From CAZYZQ01 sp964652075 (GTDB lineage: Bacteria; Bacillota; Clostridia; Oscillospirales; Oscillospiraceae), in assembly GCA_964652075.1 (NCBI GenBank), contig CAZYZQ010000036.1, positions 1 through 20,154 of the forward strand: 20,154 bases of DNA, in the 5' to 3' direction. This document shows positions 15,326 to 20,154 of this stretch, in pieces. The position numbers and the translations under genes are program-made. Each line of letters begins with the position of its first letter. Position 1 is the stretch's first letter. The notes beneath the pieces were generated by a model. That model was given only the letters and a program-made list of their open reading frames with translations. It ran no database searches and was not told the DNA's origin.

Positions 15326-16339
15326 TTAGACCTTATTGCCCATGAACCGGGCCAGATGATCGACCTTTGCCATCAGCTCTGTGAACTGCTTCGGGTCGAG
15401 CGACTGCTGCCCGTCGCACTTGGCGTGCTTCGGGTCGTTGTGCACCTCGACAATGATACCGTCCGCGCCCGCCGCGATCGCTGCCAGCGTCAGCGGCTCG
15501 ACGAGCCAGCGCGCGCCGCCGGAATGGCTCGGATCGACGATAATCGGCAGATGGCTCATGCGCTTGATCGCCGGAATCGCCGCAACATCCAGCGTGTTTC
15601 GCGTGTAGCTCTCAAACGTGCGGATGCCGCGCTCGCAGAGGATGACGTTTTCATTGCCCTCGGACATGATATACTCCGCGGACATGATCCACTCCTCATA
15701 CGTATTTGCCAGACCGCGCTTGAGCAGCACCGGCTTCGACATCTTGCCCACTTCCTTCAGAAGCTGGAAGTTCTGCATGTTCCGCGCGCCGATCTGCACG
15801 AGATCGACCTTCTCCTCGAACAGCTCGCAGTGGCGCGGGTCCATGATCTCGGTGACAATTGGTAGGCCGGTGGCCTCCTTCGCCGCGACCAGCAGCTCCA
15901 GCCCGCTCACACCCATACCCTGGAAGGAATAGGGCGAGGTGCGCGGCTTGAACGCGCCGCCGCGCAGCAGCTTCGCGCCGGACGCCTTCACGTCCTTCGC
16001 CACCTCGATGATCTGCGCCTCGCTCTCGACAGAGCACGGCCCCGCAATCACAGAGAAGTTCCCGCCGCCGATCTTCGCCTCGCCGACCGAGACGACCGTG
16101 TCCTCCGGATGGAACTTCCGGTTCGCGCGCTTGTATGGCTCCGAGACGCGCATGACGCGCTCAACGTGCGGATTGATGGAAATCTCGTCCATATCCAGCG
16201 CTGTCGTGTCGCCCACCAGTCCCAGAATTGTGCAGTCGACGCCGTTCGTAATGCCGACCTGCAGGCCGCGCTTTTCGAACTCCTGCGCCAGAAGTGAAAT
16301 TGCCTCCTGCTGTGTGCCGGGCTTCATAATTACAACCAT
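15326..16339 (-). CDS. aroF: 3-Deoxy-7-phosphoheptulonate (DAHP) synthase, type I beta with N-terminal regulatory domain
   Basis: This enzyme condenses phosphoenolpyruvate and erythrose 4-phosphate, the entry step of the shikimate pathway. The 337-residue protein starts at ATG 16339, ten bases after AAGGAG. Residues 1-70 form a ferredoxin-like domain (VVIMKPGTQQEAISLL to VMRVSEPYK), which in related enzymes mediates feedback inhibition by Tyr or Phe. The barrel (about 90-337) contains AGPCSVES (99-106, metal-ligand Cys102), KPRTSPYSFQG (131-141), IVDPSHSGG and VEVHNDP followed by CDGQQSL. It is the first enzyme gene of the aro operon. Its transcription must pass the attenuator described at 16368-16402. 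Confidence 0.96.
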   Translation of the reverse strand: MVVIMKPGTQQEAISLLAQEFEKRGLQVGITNGVDCTILGLVGDTTALDMDEISINPHVERVMRVSEPYKRANRKFHPEDTVVSVGEAKIGGGNFSVIAGPCSVESEAQIIEVAKDVKASGAKLLRGGAFKPRTSPYSFQGMGVSGLELLVAAKEATGLPIVTEIMDPRHCELFEEKVDLVQIGARNMQNFQLLKEVGKMSKPVLLKRGLANTYEEWIMSAEYIMSEGNENVILCERGIRTFESYTRNTLDVAAIPAIKRMSHLPIIVDPSHSGGARWLVEPLTLAAIAAGADGIIVEVHNDPKHAKCDGQQSLDPKQFTELMAKVDHLARFMGNKV

Positions 16340-16367
16340 AGTATTCTTTCTCCTTCTTTTTTCATAG

Positions 16368-16402
16368 AAAAACGCCCTCATTGAATCGAATCAATGAGAG
16401 CG
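16368..16402 (-). terminator. Attenuator (conditional intrinsic terminator) in the aro operon leader
   Basis: On the minus strand CGCTCTCATTGA (16402-16391) pairs with TCAATGAGGGCG (16384-16373), a 12-bp stem with one G-U pair and a TTCGAT loop, followed directly by TTTTTC (16372-16367). It lies between the leader peptide and the aroF ribosome site. Its 5' arm can instead pair with AATGTGAG (16428-16421), which would prevent termination. Confidence 0.88.
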
Positions 16403-16420
16403 TGATATCACAGGCTTGTT

Positions 16421-16511
16421 CTCACATTCCGACTCAATTTACGCAGGCCAAAGCACCGCTGATACCAAAATAGCAGCGGGTAAAGCCGTAAAATCGAGTG
16501 GAAACGGAATG
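16421..16511 (-). promoter_or_regulatory. Alternative pairing segments of the aro attenuator
   Basis: Segment 1 is CATTCCG (16511-16505, leader codons 4-6). Segment 2 is CGGAATGTGAG (16431-16421, just after the leader stop). Segment 3 is CTCTCATT (16400-16393, terminator 5' arm). Segments 1 and 2 pair perfectly over 7 bp, extendable by ACTC (16499-16496) with GAGT (16435-16432) across a bulge. Segments 2 and 3 pair as AATGTGAG with CTCTCATT, 7 of 8 positions with one T-T mismatch. The pairings exclude each other in the order 1:2, 2:3, 3:4. A ribosome at the leader stop would cover segment 2. One stalled at the first Phe/Tyr codons would cover segment 1 and leave segment 2 free. Confidence 0.75.
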
Positions 16512-16520
16512 GATGTACAT
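16434..16520 (-). CDS. Phe/Tyr-rich leader peptide of the aro operon
   Basis: This 28-codon reading frame starts at ATG 16520 and ends with TGA at 16436-16434. GAGGAG lies eight bases before the ATG. Six of 28 residues are aromatic: Tyr2, Phe10, Tyr11, Phe13, Tyr17 and Phe18, with the cluster RFYGFTRCYF at residues 9-18. There is no Trp. The frame lies between a near-consensus promoter and the intrinsic terminator that precedes aroF. This is the arrangement of PheL-type leader peptides, whose translation senses charged tRNA. Here both Phe and Tyr supply would be read, which fits an operon making precursors of both plus pheA. Confidence 0.85.
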   Translation of the reverse strand: MYIHSVSTRFYGFTRCYFGISGALACVN

Positions 16521-16566
16521 GATGAGAACTCCTCTATGGGGTGGTTTTGCTGGGTTGGTTTGCTTT

Positions 16567-16595
16567 ATTATACGAAACTGCGCAGGAAAAATCAA
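16567..16595 (-). promoter_or_regulatory. Promoter of the aro operon
   Basis: TTGATT (16590-16595) and a perfect TATAAT (16567-16572) are 17 bases apart on the minus strand. The -35 box overlaps the stop codon of the AI-2E transporter gene. Transcription should start near 16560, giving a leader of about 40 bases before the leader-peptide ATG. Confidence 0.88.
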
Positions 16596-17854
16596 CCCTG
16601 ACCTTCGTTTTTGTCGGAATTTTCCGCCGGCGGCTCCAGATCGGAGATCGTCCTGATATCCTGATAGGTGTCCGTCACAGTCGGCAGGTTCTTCGCGCGC
16701 AGCCGCTTGTTGACGTGCTCCGCAATCAGCATATAGAGCATCGCAAACACCGGGACGCCCAAAATCATGCCGACAAAGCCGAACAGGCCGCCGAAGACCG
16801 TGATCGCCACCACGACCCAGAAGCTGCTCAGGCCCGTCGCATTGCCGAGGATGCGCGGCCCGATGATATTGCCGTCGACCTGCTGCAGCACAAAAACCAG
16901 AATGATGAAATAGATGCCCTTGATCGGGTTGGTCAGCAGGATGATACATGCCGACGGAATCGCGCCGATAAACGGGCCGAAGAACGGGATGATGTTCGTC
17001 ACGCCGATGATCGTCGCAATCAGCGCCGGGTACGGCAGCCGGAAAATCAGCATGCAGAAATAGCACAGCACACCGATGATGGCCGAGTCTGCAATCTTGC
17101 CGATGATAAACCCGCCGAATACCTCGTTGGCCTCGCGGCCCAGCTCCAGCACGCGGTCGGCATGCGCCGGCTTGAACACAACCGCCAGGACCTTTTTCGT
17201 CTGCGCCTGAAAGCGCTCCTTGGCCAGCAGCACATATACCGCGATGATAATCCCGATGACAATGTTCAAAACGCCCTTGACAACCGTCACAACCGAGCCG
17301 GTCAGCGTCACCATCAGCGCCTGCATATTGCCGAGCAGCTTCGTGGTGGCCCAGTCCTCCAGCATGGCGTAGACGCTGTCCAGCGCTCTGGAGACATACT
17401 CGCCGATCTCCGGGTGGTTGACCAGATTGCGGTCGACCCACTTCTGGATGCTCTTGTAGTACGACGGGAAATTGTCCACGATTGTGCGCACGCTATCGCC
17501 GAGCTGCGGCACCAGCAGCGCAATCAGGCCATAGACAATCAGCAAAAGCGCGATCACGGAGCCGGTCACGCCGAGAATGCGGCCCAATCTGCTTCTTGTG
17601 GTGTCCTTCCACTTTGTTCTGCGTGTCAGGAAGCGGACGCCCTGCTCGATGCGCTTCATCAGCGGGTTCAGGATGTAGGCAAACGCGAAGCCGTACAGGA
17701 TCGGCCGCAGAATACCCAGCAGGAGCTTGACCGTCTTCCAGCAGGCGGAAAGATTCAAAATCACCGCCTGGAAGACCATGCTGGTCACAATCACCAGGAA
17801 CGCGGTCAGACCCCAGTTAAAGTATTTATGATCTTTTTTGAACGGGCTTTTCAC
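16592..17854 (-). CDS. AI-2E family transporter (PerM/TqsA-like membrane protein)
   Basis: The protein of about 420 residues has the family layout. Two N-terminal helices (TAFLVIVTSMVFQAVIL and LLGILRPILYGFAFAYILNPL) are followed by helix GSVIALLLIVYGLIALLVPQ, a soluble loop with DNFPSYYKSIQKWVD, then helices around VVTVVKGVLNIVIGIIIAVY, PYPALIATIIGVTNIIPFFGPFIGAIP, IKGIYFIILVFVLQQVDGNIIGPRI and a final pair. Members export varied small molecules or ions, so the name does not fix the substrate. GTG 17854 is preferred, because ATG 17878 would lie only about six bases from the predicted transcription start and lacks a ribosome site. The choice remains uncertain. No terminator separates it from the aro leader, so some readthrough into the attenuator is possible. 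Confidence 0.85.
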   Translation of the reverse strand: MKSPFKKDHKYFNWGLTAFLVIVTSMVFQAVILNLSACWKTVKLLLGILRPILYGFAFAYILNPLMKRIEQGVRFLTRRTKWKDTTRSRLGRILGVTGSVIALLLIVYGLIALLVPQLGDSVRTIVDNFPSYYKSIQKWVDRNLVNHPEIGEYVSRALDSVYAMLEDWATTKLLGNMQALMVTLTGSVVTVVKGVLNIVIGIIIAVYVLLAKERFQAQTKKVLAVVFKPAHADRVLELGREANEVFGGFIIGKIADSAIIGVLCYFCMLIFRLPYPALIATIIGVTNIIPFFGPFIGAIPSACIILLTNPIKGIYFIILVFVLQQVDGNIIGPRILGNATGLSSFWVVVAITVFGGLFGFVGMILGVPVFAMLYMLIAEHVNKRLRAKNLPTVTDTYQDIRTISDLEPPAENSDKNEGQG

Positions 17855-17888
17855 GCACGCACCGCCCTCTTTCGCCATAGATAAATTA

Positions 17889-17917
17889 ATCGTAGCATAC
17901 AAGCTGCCAAAACGCAA
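17889..17917 (-). promoter_or_regulatory. Promoter of the AI-2E transporter gene
   Basis: TTGCGT (17912-17917) and TACGAT (17889-17894) are exactly 17 bases apart on the minus strand, starting 12 bases after the nfo stop codon. Confidence 0.6.
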
Positions 17918-17928
17918 GCGCCGCAGGC

Positions 17929-18765
17929 TTATTTTTCCGTTTCCATCGCGCGCAGCCGCGCAATTTCCGCAGCGTAGCCCGCCGGCTCGTTCGGCGTCTC
18001 GAGCACCATCGGCAGCCCGCGCAGCGCCGGATGGTTGACCACCGCTGCAAACGCCGCCTCCCCGAGATGCCCCTGTCCGATTTTCTCGTGCCGGTCCTTG
18101 TGCGCGCCAAGCGGGTTTTTGCTGTCGTTCAGATGCAGCGCGCGCAGCCGCGCAAGCCCAAGCACACGGTCGAATTCCTCCAGAACCGCGTCCAGATTGT
18201 CCCGCACGTCATACCCGCCGTCCCAGACATGGCACGTGTCGAGACAGACGCCGAGATGCGATTGCAGCTCCACGCGGTCGATGATCTCCCGCAGCTCCTC
18301 GAACCGCCCGCCGACCTCGCTGCCCTTTCCGGCCATCGTCTCAAGCAGCACCGTCGTGGACTGCTCCGGCCGCAAAACGGTGTTCAGCGCGTCCGCAATC
18401 TTCTCAATCCCAACCTCAGTTTCCTGCCCAACATGGCTGCCCGGATGGAAGTTATAGTACTGCCCCGGCAGCGCCTCGAGGCGTTTGAGGTCATCCGCCA
18501 TGGTTTCCAGCGCAAACTCGCGCGTCCGCTCCACGGCCGCGCAGGGGTTGATCGTATACGGCGCATGCGCGACGATCTTCCCGAAGCCGTGCTCCGCCAT
18601 CAGCGCGCGCAGCGCCTGCGCGTCGGCCTCGTCCAGCTCCTTCGCCTTCCCGCCGCGCGGATTTCTCGTGAAAAACTGAAATGTATTCGCGCCCAGCCGC
18701 AGCGCCTCACGGCCCATGGCCGCAAATCCCTTCGCCGACGACAGATGGCACCCCAAATACAGCAT
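17929..18765 (-). CDS. nfo: Deoxyribonuclease IV (AP endonuclease IV)
   Basis: The 278-residue enzyme cuts DNA 5' to abasic sites in base excision repair, using three zinc ions. Zinc-ligand motifs are visible: GCHLSSAKG at the N terminus, AHAPYTIN, NFHPGSHVG, LETMAGKGSEVG, GVCLDTCHVWDGGYD, LHLNDSKNPLGAHKDRHEKIG and a final LETPNE. The start is ATG 18765, with AAAGGAAG eight bases upstream; the frame extends further but without homology-like sequence. It is transcribed divergently from the WYL regulator. Confidence 0.95.
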   Translation of the reverse strand: MLYLGCHLSSAKGFAAMGREALRLGANTFQFFTRNPRGGKAKELDEADAQALRALMAEHGFGKIVAHAPYTINPCAAVERTREFALETMADDLKRLEALPGQYYNFHPGSHVGQETEVGIEKIADALNTVLRPEQSTTVLLETMAGKGSEVGGRFEELREIIDRVELQSHLGVCLDTCHVWDGGYDVRDNLDAVLEEFDRVLGLARLRALHLNDSKNPLGAHKDRHEKIGQGHLGEAAFAAVVNHPALRGLPMVLETPNEPAGYAAEIARLRAMETEK

Positions 18766-18788
18766 CGCAATCGCTTCCTTTCCCCAGT

Positions 18789-18816
18789 ATTCTACCACAT
18801 CTCCGCAGAAACGCAA
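18789..18816 (-). promoter_or_regulatory. Promoter of nfo
   Basis: TTGCGT (18811-18816) and TAGAAT (18789-18794) are 16 bases apart on the minus strand, 24 bases before the nfo start. Confidence 0.65.
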
Positions 18817-18843
18817 AAAAATCTTTTCCTTTTCCAAAAACTG

Positions 18844-18852
18844 TGCTATGCT
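18844..18852 (+). promoter_or_regulatory. Possible extended -10 promoter of the WYL regulator
   Basis: TGCTATGCT fits an extended -10 (TGnTATnnT). At 17 bases upstream only the weak TTTTCC is seen. The ribosome site AGGAGGT at 18859-18865 follows at once, so the leader would be very short. Confidence 0.4.
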
Positions 18853-18872
18853 CTTTACAGGAGGTGGCGCAT

Positions 18873-19847
18873 ATGGCAAAGACAGAGGGCGGAAAGCGCA
18901 GGCTTTTGCTCTTAAAGGACATTCTGGAGCAGCGCACCGACGAGACGCATCCGCTTACCACCGCGCAGCTGATCGCCGCGCTGGAAGAGCAGGGCGTCAC
19001 CGTCGAGCGCAAGGCGCTCTACGACGATCTGCATATTTTGGAAGAATATGGAATGGACATCGTCCGCGCGCCGGGACATGGCGGCTACTACCTCGGGGCG
19101 CGCGCCTTCTCCCTGCCGGAGCTGAAGCTGCTGATCGACGCGGTCGGCTCCAGCAAATTCCTGACGCAGAAAAAAACGCGTGAGCTGATTGCAAAGCTCT
19201 CCTCCCTCGGCGGCCTGTACGCCGGGCAGCTCCTGCGCCGCGAGGTGCTTGTCTACGGGCGCCCGAAATCCATGAACGAGTCGGTGTTCTACAACACAGA
19301 CCTGCTGCACGACGCCATCGCGCGCAACAGCAGCGTGACCTTCCGCTACTTCGGCTGGGACCTGCCGCACGAGAAGCGCTACCGCCCCGGCCTCTACGAG
19401 GCAAGCCCGCTCGCCCTGCTCTGGGACAACGACAACTACTACCTCGTCGCCTACGGCGCGCGCCACGGCATCACACACTACCGCGTGGACAAGATGGACA
19501 GCGTCTCTCTGACCGGAACGCCGCGCGTGGTCAACGCGCAGACGCGCGCATTTGACCCCGGGGTCTATTCCCGGCAGGTGTTCGGCATGTACAACGGCGA
19601 GGTGCGCACCGTAAAGCTCCGCTTTGCCCGCGCGCTGGCAGGCGTCGTCTACGACCGCTTCGGCCACGACGCCATGCTGATCCCGGACGGGGCGCAGCAT
19701 TTCACCTACACCGCGCCCATCACCGTCTCGGCGCTGTTTTTCAGCTGGCTTTCCCAGTTTGGCGCCGAGGTGGAGCTGTGCGCGCCGGCGGACGTGCGGG
19801 CGCAGTACGCCGCGCACTGCCGCAGCATTCTGGCCCTCTACGAATAA
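18873..19847 (+). CDS. WYL-domain transcriptional regulator (HTH_11/DeoR-like N terminus)
   Basis: The 324-residue protein starts at ATG 18873, seven bases after a perfect AGGAGGT. Residues about 5-70 form a winged helix-turn-helix: KRRLLLLKDILEQRTDE, TTAQLIAALEEQGVTVERKA and LYDDLHILEEYGMDI. The WYL domain follows at about 140-230; the WYL motif is varied to YYL in DNDNYYLVAYGARHG, followed by THYRVDKMDSV. The C-terminal extension (about 235-324) is typical of WYL proteins. WYL domains bind nucleic acid or nucleotide ligands, and such regulators often respond to DNA damage. Divergence from nfo makes control of that gene possible but unproven. No terminator or partner gene follows on the same strand within the operon. 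Confidence 0.9.
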   Translation: MAKTEGGKRRLLLLKDILEQRTDETHPLTTAQLIAALEEQGVTVERKALYDDLHILEEYGMDIVRAPGHGGYYLGARAFSLPELKLLIDAVGSSKFLTQKKTRELIAKLSSLGGLYAGQLLRREVLVYGRPKSMNESVFYNTDLLHDAIARNSSVTFRYFGWDLPHEKRYRPGLYEASPLALLWDNDNYYLVAYGARHGITHYRVDKMDSVSLTGTPRVVNAQTRAFDPGVYSRQVFGMYNGEVRTVKLRFARALAGVVYDRFGHDAMLIPDGAQHFTYTAPITVSALFFSWLSQFGAEVELCAPADVRAQYAAHCRSILALYE

Positions 19848-19851
19848 GAAA

Positions 19852-19885
19852 TCCGGGGCGGCAAGGCCGTCCCGGAAATTTTTAC
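19852..19885 (+). terminator. Intrinsic terminator after the WYL regulator
   Basis: An 11-bp stem with one G-U pair (19852-19862 with 19866-19876) and an AAG loop is followed by AATTTTTACG. The T-tract runs into the stop codon of the convergent Mrp gene. Confidence 0.85.
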
Positions 19886-20154
19886 GCTTTTTCGACCGCT
19901 TCCGCCGCCGGCAGGATCTCCGGCGCCTCAACGGATTCAATCCTGCCCGCGTCGCAGGCCTCGGCAACGCTCGCATCGAGCGGCAGGCGCGCCAGCACCG
20001 GCAGGTTCAGCTTCTCGGCCACGCCGTCGAGCTTACTCTTGCCGAACACCTCAATCTTCTTGCCGCAGTCCGGGCAGTTCAGATAGCTGTAGTTCTCCAC
20101 GAAGCCCAGCACCGGCACATCCATCATCTCCGCCATCTTCACGGCCTTCTCCAC
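19882..20154 (-). CDS. Mrp/NBP35-family P-loop ATPase, C-terminal part (5' end outside window)
   Basis: The frame enters from the right edge and ends with TAA at 19882-19884. About 90 residues are seen. KMAEMMDVPVLGFVENYSYL followed by CPDCGKKIEVFG matches the late part of Mrp/ApbC proteins, including the CxxC pair thought to hold a bridging Fe-S cluster in the dimer. A segment reading LPVLARLPLD and a GRIE block follow, again typical of the family. Members carry and transfer Fe-S clusters in the cytoplasm. The Walker A motif lies outside the window. The first visible Met is internal and should not be taken as the start. Confidence 0.88.
   Translation of the reverse strand: MEKAVKMAEMMDVPVLGFVENYSYLNCPDCGKKIEVFGKSKLDGVAEKLNLPVLARLPLDASVAEACDAGRIESVEAPEILPAAEAVEKA

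Noticed and set aside
16434..16560. TGGTATC in the aro leader looks like part of a T-box antiterminator sequence
   Set aside because: It has one mismatch to UGGNACC, lies inside the leader-peptide frame, and there is no specifier stem or AGUA-type element in the short leader. The peptide-attenuation elements explain the region better.
16521..17441. Long minus-strand frame whose tail contains the leader peptide
   Set aside because: The upstream part is a shadow of the AI-2E transporter gene. The last 28 codons stand alone because they have their own ATG and ribosome site downstream of a promoter.
18912..19976. 354-residue minus-strand frame opposite the WYL regulator
   Set aside because: It is the antisense shadow of a GC-rich gene, with R/A/V/E/Q/H-biased composition and no recognisable domain.
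1..20154. CRISPR arrays, phage genes, insertion sequences, toxin-antitoxin or defence genes
   Set aside because: No regularly spaced repeats, transposase or integrase motifs, or defence-protein domains were seen on either strand.

Overview
The window looks like a chromosomal stretch from a GC-rich member of the Clostridia, most likely an Oscillospirales-type gut bacterium. The evidence is strong AGGAGG-type ribosome sites, sigma-A-type promoters, intrinsic terminators with T-tracts, a CCA-encoding tRNA gene, an FHA-SEDS cell-wall protein and the gene families present. The placement is inferred from gene content; no marker gene was compared. A run of exactly 100 N (8877-8976) shows the sequence is a draft scaffold.

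Layout from left to right. The 3' end of a class II fructose-bisphosphate aldolase (+) ends in a perfect terminator and is followed by a CLC antiporter (+). On the minus strand lie a TIM-barrel sugar isomerase-like gene and rmuC (one operon), then tRNA-Ser(GGA) with its own promoter and terminator, then a two-gene cell-wall module: an FHA-SEDS (FtsW/RodA-like) glycosyltransferase overlapping a short class B penicillin-binding protein. A secreted YD-repeat protein (+) follows, then the assembly gap, which is flanked on both sides by the same hairpin sequence.

The right-hand part is dominated by a minus-strand aromatic amino acid operon in the order aroF-aroB-aroA-GNAT-aroC-pheA-aroK-aroE. The genes are packed with overlaps of 4 to 13 bp or gaps of 1 to 14 bp. 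Together they cover six of the seven shikimate-pathway steps plus the chorismate mutase/prephenate dehydratase branch to phenylalanine. 3-Dehydroquinate dehydratase and prephenate dehydrogenase are not in the window. Upstream of this operon are an AI-2E family transporter, endonuclease IV (both minus) and, divergently, a WYL-domain regulator (+). The C-terminal end of an Mrp-type P-loop ATPase (minus) closes the window.

The most notable discovery is in the 250 bases before aroF. A near-consensus promoter is followed by a well-supported ribosome site, a 28-codon leader peptide with three Phe and three Tyr codons, and a strong intrinsic terminator just before the aroF ribosome site. Sequence inside the leader allows three mutually exclusive pairings (1:2, 2:3, 3:4). 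This is the full architecture of a ribosome-mediated transcription attenuator controlled by Phe/Tyr supply, and it is not a T-box. Otherwise the window is mainly core metabolism; no CRISPR array, phage, insertion sequence or defence system was seen.
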